Assembly: GCA_964059195.1 (NCBI GenBank)
Contig: CAXKWD010000005.1
Location: forward strand, 138,461,686 to 138,525,685
Direction: 5' to 3'
Origin: Ectobius pallidus
Taxonomy: Eukaryota > Arthropoda > Insecta > Blattodea > Ectobiidae
Length of the DNA: 64,000 nt
The notes beneath the pieces are model-generated. The model saw only the letters and a list, made by a program, of their open reading frames with translations. It was not told where the DNA came from and ran no database searches. Positions 46,394-60,100 of the stretch are shown piece after piece (the stretch's first letter is position 1; the number at the start of each line of letters is the position of its first letter). A program made the position numbers and the translations under genes.

Positions 46394-46622
46394 CCTTGAC
46401 AATATCAAAGTTTTAAAATATTAAAACACTATATTTCAACCAGCTTGTGGTCAGAAGATTGTATAGAAGCCTATATAAATCTTCGGATCTTAAACAGCAC
46501 GCCATGTTTGTTTGACGTGGCATTGATTTTAACTTTTCAAAAAATTGCGTCACTGAGAATGACCACAAGTTGGTTGAAAAATATTTGATCTTCAGTATTT
46601 TAAAACTTCGATATTGACAAGG
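46394..46622. repeat. Imperfect inverted repeat, arms of about 60 bp
   Basis: The left arm 46394-46453 runs from ccttgacaatatcaaagtt to ccagcttgtggtca. The right arm 46560-46622 runs from tgaccacaagttggttga to tcgatattgacaagg. They pair with a handful of mismatches around a 106-bp centre. Further out, gatacaatatattt occurs on both sides (about 46334 and 46640) in direct orientation. This may be a small foldback transposon, but no target duplication is certain. Confidence 0.7.
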
Positions 46623-47302
46623 CGGAGTTCCCGCATGTTAGATACAATATATTTACCACAAGTAGGTCTAATTATGTTTTTAAAATGTTTCAATTGCATC
46701 TTGAAGTAAGCAGGAAGTGATGAAAGAAATGGCCCTCTTAGAAGACGTATTTCACAGTGTTTCGAGTAACATTTTATAGGCTCCTTGATTTTATAATTGT
46801 GTTTTTGTACTATTACATTTATTTTACTTGCGGAAGACTACAGGGATTCTTTTTCAAATTGCCAAACAGAACTTTTTGAGGCACATGTTTTAAACATTGT
46901 CTAGGATAAAATATCATGCTAACAATAGTAGTGGTAACATATCTAGAGGATCTTCTGTGTTCGCCACAGTATCGTCTGCATGTAACATATATAAGTCTTC
47001 GGATGATTTGTGAATATAATGTCGAAGTAGGAGATACATAAAATATAAACTCATGAACTGCATACATAGTCTCAAAACTATAAGATATTAACACAAAGAA
47101 AATGTAGAAAGCAGAAATGCAATATAAAACGATAAGTAACACAAGAAAGAGAGAGAACATTGGAAAATGAAATTAGAGCTCGGAAGAAAGATTCCTACAG
47201 TACTTCTCTTCATTCATATTTGAATCTCTAGGGACTAGATAAGAACTTGAGAGAGTAGAATTCCAACACATGTGAGTTGTAATCGATATAGGAAGGTCAC
47301 AC
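46623..47302. other. Non-coding stretch
   Basis: The 113-codon minus-strand frame (46819-47160) begins with a hydrophobic stretch, but its composition is that of AT-rich noise and I recognise no family. Confidence 0.4.
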
Positions 47303-47334
47303 GAGAGAGAAAGAGAGAGAGAGAGAGAAAGAGA
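47303..47334. repeat. (GA)n microsatellite
   Basis: GA units with two AA interruptions. Confidence 0.9.
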
Positions 47335-50300
47335 TGCTGCGGTATATAGAAGAAGCAGAAGCAGAAGTGGAAGCCAGGAAATTGGCAATGTGTTGTGGTC
47401 CCTCATAAACCTGAACAAATTGTGTTGCCATCGATATCTCTCATCCCACGATCCATTCTTTTAGTTGTTCTTCTCTAACCTCTCCATGTTTCATTTTGTC
47501 ATTTTTTGTGTCAGGTTTTTTCAACCCTCCACAACATCTCTTTTTTTCCAAAAACAGAGGCTTGATTCTAGGTTGTGGGTCCGGAGCTTTACAATGTTTA
47601 TCCACGTTCTCGCAATAATATTTATGTGGTTAGTTCCTATCTTTTTAAAAACCAATTCTGTGAATTACGGAATCCTTTTATTACTAGGTTTTCAGCTTAC
47701 GAATGAAAAACATTTTACAGCCTGTTCAATTATTGTCTCTTACGTAGATTAGTTTATAACTACAGACTATTAAAACTATATTAAAGGAAACAATATTAAT
47801 ATTAATAAATCTTTCAGTGGTTTTCAACCGTTCAGGGTAAATAATCGATTTGATACACGAAAATCTCAAACTGGTTATTTATAAATTATTTTATTTTCGT
47901 TTAGGGTTATGATTGTTTCTATAACACTTGAATCTGTTGGCTATTTTACCCTAACTTATGTTTTTTGAGGTACCCTTATAGGAGGCCTAACATTTTTTGG
48001 TTTACATTAGTATATACCGTAAAAGCATGTCATAACCTCAAATACAATGTTTTGTAAAGTCGATTAATATAAAACAAAAATTATTTCCTAAAATATTACA
48101 GTATACTCGTCATTGAATTAAAATATTAAGAATCAGAAGTCTTTAGGTTACTGTCAAAAAATTAAAATGTTAAAATCTTACGGGTTTATATAGGGCACTT
48201 TAAAAACGTAAGTTGTGGATATAAGACAGATTCAAGTATTACACAAATAAAAAAACAGGCATTTTCGACAGTGGTTAGCAAGTGTTCCTTAATTCTTTCG
48301 AATCCCCGAATTCCATAAGCGTAAAAGTAAAAGTACTATTGGACACATTCACAAGTGAGGAACCCTTCCCTCCTTTTCCTTATACATTTCACATCCCCGC
48401 TGTTTTTATCATATTTAATTGTGGGGTGGGGGTTATAGAATTATTTCATTGATATCCCCGGGAACTGACTTTACGAATTCCATTTACTAGACTATATGAA
48501 AATGTGTGGCAGCTCCCGTCAGTCGATTCATTTGCTTTGAGGTGACTGTATCATTCAGCATCAAAATGACAATAAAAGATAATGACAGTATCCGTGATGA
48601 TTAGACTTTAGACATTTAGGTTGCTAAAATGCAATTTAGGTGCCTAATAGGCTGTCAAATCTCTAATATGAAATCATTAATTTCATTTAAGTTGCCAATT
48701 TTCTTCAGTTCATAATTATGTTTATTAATATGTCCATTAACGACCACAATCAAACAACACGGACATACAGTACACAGAAATAGGCCTATTACTCGGACAC
48801 ATATAACTATCACTAATACGCAATGCACTACTTTACATAAGAATTTCATAGAAGACAAACTTCATTAAGTAATATGCCTATACAATACAGTAACTAATTT
48901 CCTCTAGTTCTTGTCCATAATTGACGTCATAACAAATTACCCTTTGTTTTCGACATTTCACATTCAACAATTAAGACAACACAGCCACAGAACAATGAAA
49001 ATGAGTTGAGCTCCCAGACATTAAACCGTTATGTAGAAGCTATGCCCGCTAGCTTATTCATCACTCAAAAAATTAAATATGAAATGAAAATAAATTGTAT
49101 AATTTGTAAGAAATGTAGAAAAAATTAACTTATTTGGAACTAGAAGGGAGGAAACATGCAAAAAAAGGTCCTTTAATCGGTTTCGGGCATAGTCATCTAT
49201 GAAACACGTATAGGCTATACAATTTCATAAATAAATTTCGTAATTATCAGCACTAGAGGAAAGAAAAATGAAATTCATCAATGAGCGTATAAACAAGTTC
49301 TTCTATAAATATCTTTTAAGGATCAAAATAGGATTTTACCCAAAACCCGAAGTCTAGTGATGATACAGACCTATTATTGCAATCCACTTCTAGCCACCTC
49401 TGTTAGCCCAGAGTATAATTCAGTCCTACCCAGTAACAATTAATGAATAATTCATAGACCTATCCAATTATTACTTTCCATCTAATTTTGTACGAGTCGC
49501 TAGGTGCAAATTAAGTGCTCTTCCATTGAAAAGAAGTTCATTTTGTAAATATGACGGTCCGTTCCAGGTAGTTGCTGATGTAAATTGCAAAGTGCAACGT
49601 TGCATATATACACGAATAACACTCACACACATAACTTTTTTCATTTTCTGCCCCATTCATGACGTCTGTGGCGAACGAGTAAAAAAATTCTCCTACACTA
49701 CCGGTAAATACACATACAGAAGTGAAAGTAGGTGAGCGGTGCGAATGTTAAACATCGTGATAAAAACGAAACCTGTTGTAGACACTTTGAAATTAAATTG
49801 AAAAGCAGCAAGCACTTGTTGGTAATGGTGTTTAATCTGGCCAGATTGATACCTATCACCTTTAGGCTACGATACAATGGAAGCTATTTCAATTGGTATT
49901 TCACGTTGGTTTGTTGTGGTTTATCGGTGGTATGATTGCTCATCAAATTTCTCTTTACAACGGAACAATGCTAGTGTTTATTTTTTCTTAATTCTACTTT
50001 CTCTATAAACCTACTTCGAATTCAGGATGCTTCTGACCTAAAGGTCTGTGATGTATTGTAGAGAGGAATATGAATTTCTCGCACAAGCTATTTTGTTTAT
50101 TACTTCTTTTTCAACTGTTCTGTTCTCCCTTCTTTGTTTAGCATAATCATCTATTTTGTTTCTGTTTAAATTAATGTATTTCTTCCTCTACTTTTGCCAA
50201 ATGCACTATAGGTTGAATTTAGCGAACAATTTTGCAAAATTTGCTATAGGAGTTAAATAATTGCATTAATAAATGACCTATTAATTGCTTCTGTGCGAGG

Positions 50301-51759
50301 AAAAAATCTAGATTTCAATATAGACTCACCTGTAAATTTGTTTGTGCACATCACTGAACATAGCCAATTATAACTGTCATGTATGAAATTTTAAAACTCA
50401 AACTGGTTTTTATTCTATCTTATTACTAAAGAATAAGAAAGGGATAAAAGGAGAAAAGATAGTAGTGGATTATATTTCGCTCTTCAAATTTAAAAATAAA
50501 ATGCTTTTTTCCATTTTGTTTCTATTCCTAGGGCCTGTTATTTGCGTGGGAGACTATAAACCATTTCAGGAATGATCGTGGGGTTGTAATCCTATAGGTT
50601 GGAGAAGATCCCATCATTGTGGGTTGGCGACTACTGAAGCTATTATTACCGACAGTCAAGCTCACTGAGGATTCCAAACTACACTCTACTTCCCGCATGC
50701 TTCACTTAATATTAATTTGTCAGAAATGAAGGCAACTGTCACCCATCCAAGTTCTGATCAAAGTTAGTCCTGCTTAACCCTGAGATCAGCTTGGAAGTGG
50801 TATGATCCCTAGTCTAGAGAAGATCCCTAATAACTTTCTTGGGGAATTTAAAGTTTGTATAGCTTCGAATACGGGAAAGAAGAAACTTCCTAGATCCAAA
50901 ACGTATTTAGTCAAGTGTACTGGAAAATGAAATAAAAAGAAGTTCAGAACTCGTATTCTCGAAACTTTTTTTTTTTTCAGATGTTAGTTGTATCACCTTA
51001 GTTTTTGGAAGTGTAGGGAAAGTTTTTGTATGCCGTGTCACATGCGGGTTGTAGGAGGCAGGCGTCGAAATGCTTAATCCAGTCACATAACACAAGGGGC
51101 AGGTGTGAACGAGACCTAGCCCCACTAATTCTACACGCTAACATTCACTAGTGACGTACGGATAGAGCCGCTTCATTGGAATACTTGTTGGAGGCAAAAT
51201 TTAGTTTTCTTGGGTTAAGTTACATTTCCAGTGAGCATGCTTTTTCAAAGATATGTAGGCCTATCATGTCTTACGTATATAAAACGTGTTAAAGCTTTGA
51301 AAACTTCCTTAGAGCTGTATTTTATGCAGTGATGAGTGAAAAACATGGGGGAAAAATTTCTCTGCTTCGATGTTATTTTAATTTATAAGATTCGGGCTCA
51401 TAACGCTTAGAATTACGCTAAGAAACTTAGGCATACAAATGGGCAGCTTTCCAAGAGTAATTCTTTCAGTAAACTTCATCAATGAAAGATACAACATAAC
51501 ATTAGCCCTATGTGAAGATTTTACAAAATATGTCAGAAAAATTAAAATTAATTTTACTGTTCGTTTGATTTCCAATCTTGCACATAGTCTACCATTAAAC
51601 AAACTAATAAGAAAGGATTTATCCCTCTGAAGTTTTTGTTCCAGCGTAGTTGAAGGTCCTCGTACGAGTTAAATAAAAAGAATAACTAATTCCATTTTAG
51701 CATAAGATTAGCGAGGTTGTGATAAGTTTTATACAGTTTTCAAGAAAAGTTTCTTATCT
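47335..51759. other. AT-rich non-coding stretch
   Basis: No gene was recognised in about 4.4 kb. CAGTGGTTTTCAACCG at 47818 looks like a hAT-type left end, but I find no partner end nearby. Confidence 0.4.
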
Positions 51760-52075
51760 TTCCACTTTTAATTTTTCCTCATTATATGCTTATCTATCCT
51801 CCAATTTCTTTTTCTCATAACGCTTCCATTATTTCTACTTTCTTTGTTCTGTATTCTCCCACTTTATCCTGTTCTCTCTTTTCTTTATCCCAACCTCTTT
51901 TCTCTCCCTTAACTCCTTTGGCTAGTTTCTGTACATTCTATGCCTTTTCTCTCTTCTTCTCTCTTTTCCCTCCCTTGTTGCTCTTCTCTCCCATCTCCAT
52001 CTCCTCTCATCCTTTTCACATCTTTCCTCTTTCTCGAGTCTCCATTTTCTCTCCATTTTTCGGTATATTTTTTAC
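51760..52075 (+). repeat. Long polypyrimidine-rich tract
   Basis: About 315 bp in which the plus strand is mostly C and T (runs such as ttctctcttttccctccctt). The 101-codon open frame here is Ser/Phe/Leu/Pro-rich only because of this bias. Confidence 0.75.
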
Positions 52076-52499
52076 TCAGTTACTTACTTAAAAGATAGGC
52101 TACATTTCGTCGAGAACTTGCGACGGTATTCTAGGTGGGAAATGTTGCACCTGGATGATGTTAATTAATAGTGATTAATCAAAAGGATGGTGTGAGATTT
52201 ATGGGAAAGTAGACATCCGCCAAGGTGTGGTTGGTCATGTAAAGTTTCCTTTATATAAACTAAAATATTACTTTGTTATTATTTTAAAAAAAGTATAAGA
52301 TTTGTCAATAAACATGACGTTAATTAGACATTAATCATATTCAATTAGTAGCTGGTCAAGATACTGCTTCCAAGTATAAAACAGTTTAAGATCTGACAGC
52401 TTCATCCTAGTTGCTACCTAAAATTAAGATATCCAGTGGTCAAAATGATCGTAATTAATAGTGGTGGGAACTGCATTTTTACCACATCACGTCATGATA

Positions 52500-53387
52500 C
52501 GAGCCCCGTCCATAAAGTAAGTTTCCCTTGGGCCGTTTACAGAAACAAAACACAATTTCATGGAAATGTTTATTGCAACGTATTCGCCACGGGAATTGAG
52601 ATTATTTTCTTACCGTGGGACCAATGTTTGAATATCTGGTTGTAGAAGTCTGCTGTCTGGGATTTGAACCATTGTGTGGCAACCATGTCCGTCTCTTTTT
52701 CATTCTCTGTCATTTCTTGAGGTGTAGCAAAAGACGGAAATCAATGGGAGCGAGATCCGGACTGTAGGGTGGATTTTTACACACCTCCCAGCAAGTCTCC
52801 TGTAGAAGTTCGACTTGGAAGTGTAGGGCGTAGGGTGCATTTTTAAACACCTGTAAGTCCAACTTCTGCAGGAGACTTGCTGGGAGGTGTTTAAAAATCC
52901 ACCCTACAGCCCGGATCTCGCTCCCATTGATTTCCATCTTTTCCTACACCTCAAGAAATGACAGAGAATGGCAAAGAGACGGACGTGGTTGCCACACAAT
53001 GGTTCAAATCCCAGGCGGCAGACTTCTCCGACACAGGTATTTAACGTTGGTCCCACGGTATGAAAGATGTCTTAGGCCTAATTCCCGTGACGAATATGCT
53101 GAAAAATAGTTGAACACTTGCTGTAGGCCTATCTGTTGTAATAAACATTTCCTTGAAATTGTGTTTTGTTTCAGTAAACGGCCCCAGGCGGCAGACTTCT
53201 CCGACACAGGTATTTAAACATTGGTCCCACGGTATGAAAGATGTCTTAGGCCTAATTCCCGTGACGAATATGTTGAAAAATAGTTGAACACTTGCTGTAG
53301 GCTATCTGTTGTAATAAACATTTCCTTGAAATTGTGTTTTGTTTCAGTAAACGGCCCCAGGGAAACTTACTTTATGGACCGCTGTCG
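52500..53387. mobile_element. Foldback mariner relic with head-to-head transposase tails
   Basis: Outer ends CGAGCCCCGTCCATAAAGTA and, on the complement, CGACAGCGGTCCATAAAGTA follow a TA on each side (52498-52499 and 53388-53389), as mariner ends should. The left part encodes the end of a mariner transposase on the minus strand, with NPPYSPDLAPIDF followed by LHLKK near 52725-52800. The right part encodes the same on the plus strand (about 52860-52960), followed by the C-terminal block LVPRYERCLRPN and YAEK-stop near 53050-53109. The final aspartate of the D34D catalytic triad (APID) is kept, but the rest of the enzyme is gone and each tail has frameshifts. The centre holds an inverted repeat around ggtgtttaaaaatcc. 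A 173-bp tandem duplication (53014-53186 and 53187-53359) lengthens the right side. Confidence 0.85.
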
Positions 53388-53389
53388 TA

Positions 53390-53906
53390 TAAATATCTCC
53401 GTTCCAGGACTAGCGCTCTTGCAGGGAATACTTTAAAATATTCCTCTTTCCCCTCACCTTTATTAACGTTCATTTTCTACCCGGGGTTTGAACCCTTCAG
53501 GAACGCGACTAGGGAGTTAGGTCGGAGTACGGATTTGCGTTGCTTGACATAAGAGAGAATAGAGAAGAGGCTGAGGTGAGAAGCACCGGATGCTGTATAA
53601 TAATACATCACACCTCTTCGCATAACACCAATAAAGAAAAGAAAAAAGACGACGCCGCTGCCGCGTGATTTCACACACTCCACGGCTCATCTGCTATGCT
53701 CGGGTAGCATTATTTATGCAACAAAACGGAAGGGCCGCACAACACGACGTAAAAGCTGCGCCTCTGAGACGGAATGTCATAGGGCGAAGCTGGCATAGTA
53801 GCTGCAATTATTAAAGCAATTTACAAAACTGTGGAATATATATTGTTTGATTCAGATATTTAGTGGCATAATATTTTCATTCTCTTCTTAATTTTTAATT
53901 AATCAA
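53390..53906. other. Non-coding stretch
   Basis: GC-richer than average, with a compact patch near 53640-53780. No gene was recognised. Confidence 0.4.
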
Positions 53907-54132
53907 CAGCTCTACAAACCGAAAGGTCGCGGGTTCGGTCCCCGATGAAATCTTCGGGATTTTTCAGTTGGTCGTATCCTTCTGGTCGACTGGGATCGAT
54001 TCAGCTTCTAACAGAAATGAAGACCAGAAGAAATCTGAGGGATAAAGACTGATAACACTACCATTTTCATGGCCCGAATGTCTCAAAATCTGGGAGCCTC
54101 ACAGCCTCAAATCTCTAAGGGCCTCCATTCTC
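53907..54132 (+). mobile_element. 5'-truncated tRNA-derived SINE
   Basis: It matches the SINE at 29114-29380 from the segment just before the B box (ctacaaaccgaaagg, B box GGTTCGGTCCC) through the body (gattcagcttctaacagaaatga, aatctgggagcctcacag). The A box and the ACTTT tail are missing. Divergence is moderate. Confidence 0.85.
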
Positions 54133-57100
54133 CCATGCTTTGTTTGCTGCAGTTTGTTTGACGGTTTCAAATCCCTCAAACCACCCTCCTTCATACACTA
54201 CATTTTCTGGGGACTCATTTTCATCAACTTGAGAACTAGGTAAAACCTATGAAGTAGAAAGGCCAGGTATTAGTAGCCAGTGCTCAGCAGTCAGATGATA
54301 ATCCATGTCCTTTTGTGGGATGCACTTCGATTGAATTTAAATTACGTACTTTACTTACAAGAACTGTACTATAATAAAACTGAACCCAAAGTAAACCGAT
54401 GCAATTACTCTAAGCCTATAGTTTAACTTGCCAGAGAAAGATCTTCACACACCAGATGTTTAATATAATCTCTCATGTTCTTCATTTTTAAGATTGTCAG
54501 TGATAACGTTCTTTCACAAGTTTATTCACAATCAATAGAATAATTTAATTATCTTTCTGTTTTTCATCTAAGTTCTGAGGAACGACATACTTTCCACTGC
54601 ATCATTTCAAGTCCTATCCTAGCAAGGAAGGGGAGCGGGTTACTGATTCTCTTTCTCGCAATAGAATATTCCGCAACTCTGAACATATAAAACATTTGAT
54701 ACAAATGCAGATGAACTGCGTGTATGGAATACTCCCTAGCTGTTTTGTTGTTTTCTGCCGTTCCAAAGCCACCCCCCCCCCCCCATCCCTATCTTGTACA
54801 TGCGACCAAGATTTTTTTCTATCAGCTTGTTGGTAGTGAAAGAATCTGGTGTGCTGTACATTATAGCCCCATAAATAAAGGTTTGGATTTTGAAGTTGGC
54901 GTGTATGTTAAACAGCAAAGGAACTTCAGAAGGAAAAAGAGAAAGAAAGCGAGGAATAAAGATTGTGTGAGGGTGTGAACGAAGGAAATAAGATGCAATG
55001 CCTGTAGGCTACGAATGCAGGAATAAATCACCGATTGAGTAATAAAAAGTACACCTATTCAGTTAAAAGAAAGGTAGAATTTAAAAAATCTACAACCTCT
55101 CGCTTTTTTTTTTAGGATCTTCTAATGCCATCAGTTATCGCTTTACCACGTTAATTATTACGTAAAACAGGGGTATCCAACTTCAAGACATCCTAGAGAT
55201 ATATTATATATTGGAATTGATTGGCGTGATGCACAATTTTCGGAGGAGAAAAATTGTAAATAGTGACCAAAAAATAAAATAAAATGTAACGTAACTTTGC
55301 TTTAGTTAAGAGCTTTTGAAATATCTTTAAGGACTTACACCAGCAATTTTCATAAACATTTCGAGTAGCGTACTTTACTTCAACTTTTTTTTTAATTCAA
55401 CAGAAACAATACAATTACAAATTAAAATTAGATAACTTAAAATTTATTTCACTAAAACTGAATACGTCTTATTAATTAATTTTAAAAAAATTGAAAATAA
55501 TTATCCATACTATTTCGACAAAAAGCACAAATAGTTTTCAATGTTTAATGAGAAGTTTTATTCCAGCCTGCACATTTACAGAATGTCCTTCAATTTCAGT
55601 GTTGCAAGTCGCGAAAGATGATGAAGTGAAGAATTTCAGTAGGCTTTTATAACGATCCTTGAGGAAAACGTGTAATAAAAACTTACACACGTGTATGTGC
55701 TGCCAAACATGGATATCATTTTTGCTCAAACTACAACGGTTTGGAAAGCGTTATTTGTTCTTTCCTTGTCTAAATTATTATTAAATTAATGTAATTTGAA
55801 TCTATCTATCCACGCCGCGAGAAAAGTCATGGTTGGCCTCATGTGGACCGCAGCTGTTGGTTGGAAACCTTGTATAAAAGTTCCATTAACGTCTTTGATT
55901 TTTAGACAAATTATTTCAAGTGTTGGCACGCCATTGCTAGTAATCTGTTTCAGAAAGTTAATTTGTATCAGTTTTACTTCTACAAGGGGAAAACTTAAGA
56001 TACCAGTAGAGAAGGCCAGTACATTGAATCACATATTGCAGTGGAAGGCCGGATTTATGATCAGCCCTATTCAAGGCATCGCCATATATTTTAGAATACG
56101 GACTAGGAGTAGGAGGAGAAGAGAAACTGATGACCAAGGTATAATTAGAGGCACAGTCTCCAGAAAATGCCTCAAAGTAACTAAAGGGTTTTGGAAACCT
56201 CAGTCGTGATTGTCTCGAGAATCGAATCCCGGATATCCAAAATATGAACCTCACATGCTAAAAACGTCTGAGCCATCCCGTTAGGTCTTGGAGTTTTACG
56301 ATGGTAAATATACGATAAACGATGTATCGGAATCACTTTTACATTCCGAAAAGTTATGTAAAGCGCTTCTTTTACGTCGATGTCCTAAGGGTTCCTAGAT
56401 GTTATAGTATGTGAATTTTTGGACATTCGACACATGAAGGCGATTCTCATTGCATGTCTTTACCTCCAAGATTACTGCTGACATGTATTTTTATTTGAGA
56501 CTGAGTTCCTTCCCGTGTCGTAGTGACATCAGAAGGATTAAGTCTGAAAAATCTGAAATGTTTACACTTCAGCCTAGGCATGTTCTAGTTAACAAGATGA
56601 CAAAAGTTCCATGTTGGTTATGAACTCGCACAATGCTTTGAAACTCGCTAGAATACTGAAAATTTATTAGAATATAGCCTGTTTTCCCCAATATCGAATC
56701 TACTTAGGTTTTTGAAATTTTAGTACCACATAAGAAGCGATTAACTATGTTGAGTATGAAATGTTGTCATAATAGGCTTGTGGATCTACCTGTATTTAAT
56801 TATATGTTATTGCTTTATTTTTATATTTCATAAATTAATGTTATAACTACATTTACTTATACAAGCCTATCTGAAATCTTGTAACTTTTGTTAAATGGAT
56901 CACGGTAATGACCTAGCGTTTTATTTACTGTACTAAATTTTACGTAAATTAATTTTTAATTATATTTTCATTAACTACTAAAAGGTATAATACTGGATAT
57001 AGGCTACCCGATAAAATAACACACAGCCATCTCAATTGAATTAACCATGCCGGAAATAAGTAATTAAATAAATTTATTTAACCAGTACCGTACTTCACCA

Positions 57101-60100
57101 ATTTCTCCGTGTTTGTGGTTTATCCCGCTCCTTCCATTTCTTTTCCCCTTTCTGTCTATATCTTCTCTCCCTCCCACTTTCTTTCGCCTTCTCCCACATA
57201 GTCATGAAGCAGGTGTTCTTTAATTATTATTATTTTGCGCTTCTTAATGAAAGGTTTCCTCACAACGAATACGCTTGGCTTGGTGCATTTAAAGCTAGCG
57301 GGATCCACTGCGGATTATTCCGCATTGATTGAACACAAAGTTTGTAAAAATCTGCTCTGCAGATAATGGCTAGATAATATTTCCGAGCTAGTAACAAAAC
57401 AACATCAGTTTATTGGTTCAATTTTGTTTTTGAAATCCAACGCCCCATTACCGTCAGTTTCATTCCCGCATTGTTTAATTGTTCCGAGTGCAGGTAACAT
57501 TTGATACAGGTATTTGAAATTACAAAAGCTGTGCTTAAATTAACTCCTGTGGCGAAATCATTCAGTTACACAGCTGGGTTGCTAAATTGAGGGATATTTT
57601 GCTCTCGTTTAACATCGAATCATCTTTCAGTTTGTGTGAGAGGTTAAGTGAATCTGCGGCTTCCGTTGTAGAGGAAGTGGCATTTTTGATGTGGCATCAA
57701 AGAATTTTAGTGTGAACTTATTCGGTTATTTAATTGGTAGGACTAAACAGCATGTGCATTTCGTATGTAATGCAAGAATAGAGACGAAAGAAAAACGCTT
57801 TTTCACTTATTATATTAAGCGAAATTTATTTCAATACTAAGATTAAAAAAAAACAGTTAAGTGATATATATTCAATTTGGTGGCAGAAACCAGGAAACAT
57901 TCCTCATAACTTTGGTCAATAAAACATTTTTAGTATTAAAATTAAATAGCGGAGAATTTCCGAATGTTTTTTTTTATTTCTTTCTTTTTTATCTTTCTTC
58001 CACTTTCATGGCAAATAATATGAAAAGTTATTAAAAGTTAGAGTCCGGAGTTACTCACTCTTGTTCTGTGGAAATATCGCTGTTTACAATAAAGTGAGGT
58101 ACTGAAGTCGCATTGGGGAGGTCCCAGGCTCAATTTCCATTCCCCAGTCGTAAAGGCAAATGCCGAATTGGATATTTACCTATCGTGCATCATCCACATT
58201 ATTTCATCCTATATCATATCCATTTAAATTAATATCAGTTGAAATGTACTCCATAAAATACACCAACAATAGAAAATAATTGGCAATCAGTAGTTTCATG
58301 GCGTACTGTATACACAGATCCTGAACTCGTGATACGGCCTCGAAGCTGAAAGGAGTACAGCTGAATTTAAAAAATTAAATAAAAAAGCTAGGTCTAAAGA
58401 GATTATTGCACCCTAATCAAAATACCTAGTACTGAAATGATCTACTGAAAAAATGTTTAATCAGAATGCAGTAAGAAATAATATCCTCTTTTTCCGAAGG
58501 TGCCATAAAGGTGATAGTAGGCCTAATCCGATGTTACCGGTACGGTCCTAACATTTTATAAATTTCTCATTACCCTGGAAGCTTCTCTTGGAATCTTAAA
58601 CTTAAGTGACAGCAGTGCATTAAGTCAACCAATACCCAATGGGAAGTGGAACCCGTGTTCAATAATTTGGTGGCTAAACTACTAGAACTATATTATATAT
58701 AACAAACCAGTCAAGAAGAAAATTTATTAAATTTTTACACATTACAATATTACTATTTATAGTACATTAATGCATTTTTTTCGTAAATCTAAATAGCGTG
58801 CAGAAAGTAACAGTTATGACTCTCAGATGGAAACATTGAATAATTTTCAGTCCTATATTTTCTTTTAAGATCTTTTCTCATTGGAGAAAATGATTTTAAA
58901 AATAGCTTAACCTAATCCACACCTTTCTTTACGCTGCAGGAGCGAACAGCATGCGTTAAAATGTGCAAAAAGTTGACACATACATACCTTATATAACATA
59001 TATTGTGTTAAATATTATTACGAATCCTAATGATTGGAAGCCGATTGATAACATTCCTAAAATCAGAAGTTAGATTTAGCTTATAGCATGGTACCTGCAT
59101 ATTAGAATCCTATCCCATAATTTCTAAACGACATCTGTCAGTATCACCTGTCACCTTTAAAACGGCTCCTGACTTCCTAGTCACTCTATAGAGGCCTTCT
59201 CTTTTATTGCATTTCGTGTGCAGAACTGGGAAAAAGAAGAAAAAGCTATGTAAGCAATCACATTATTTCATATCTGTATTTATATTGCCTGAAGATAGAA
59301 CTTGAATATATTAAAAAGAACTCACTATTATACTATATTACATTTGAAAAACAAAGCAATATGTGATCCAAGTAGCCTATAGTATATGAGTTGAATTGTA
59401 TTTTAGGTTTCTTAATGTAGGCTAGAGTTCATTTCTAATTGCTTGCTATTGGAATATAGGGTGGGGAAACAACGCAGTTTTGTTTATTAATTTAGTGGTG
59501 TGAATTCGAACTAAATTACCTACACCACATGCAATGAAAAATCCAGCGTCATCTAATTTTTCCGCATTCAGTTGTTCCCATTCATTGTTTTTAATTATTT
59601 ATGACAAGCGACGATAATTGTAATTAATGCTACTGCAAAAGCAAGCAAAATTACAGAGTAATAGCTTTATTTTTTTAATTCTATCTAGTGTGTATTTTAA
59701 CGGTTGAAAATTGTTGCTATCGTTCTCATTAATTACATTATAAAGCCTTGTTTGTTTGTCAATCCTGGTTTGACATTCATAATGTTCAACATAATATTTT
59801 GTTAAAGATAATAATGCGGCATTATTTTATTTTATCACAAAAAGTAGTATTTGTGAAAGGTATGGCCAGCCTGATACAGTAGTTGTAACTTTCAAAAATT
59901 CATATGCTATTAAAATTTGTTTAAATAACCTTTTAAAATCTTAACACAAGCATTTAGTTTTCAAAACTGAATTTTCTTGAAAGAGGCAAGTGGTGTAAGC
60001 TCAATAATTGCAAAATTGTTAAACGGCAACTGTTTCACTCCTATTTGGGTAGATTCAGACAGTGATTATGCAGAGAGATTTCTTTTGAGACCAAATATTT

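Noticed and set aside
46819..47160. A 113-codon minus-strand frame with hydrophobic start
   Set aside because: The composition is typical of translated AT-rich DNA and no family was recognised.
47818..47833. CAGTGGTTTTCAACCG as a hAT transposon end
   Set aside because: No matching inverted end or target duplication within a plausible distance.
55796..56209. A 137-codon frame as a host gene
   Set aside because: No recognisable domain, no conserved motif, weak start and no supporting splice or poly(A) context.
58085..58160. Another tRNA-derived SINE
   Set aside because: Only a vague B-box-like stretch; no A box, tail or target duplication.
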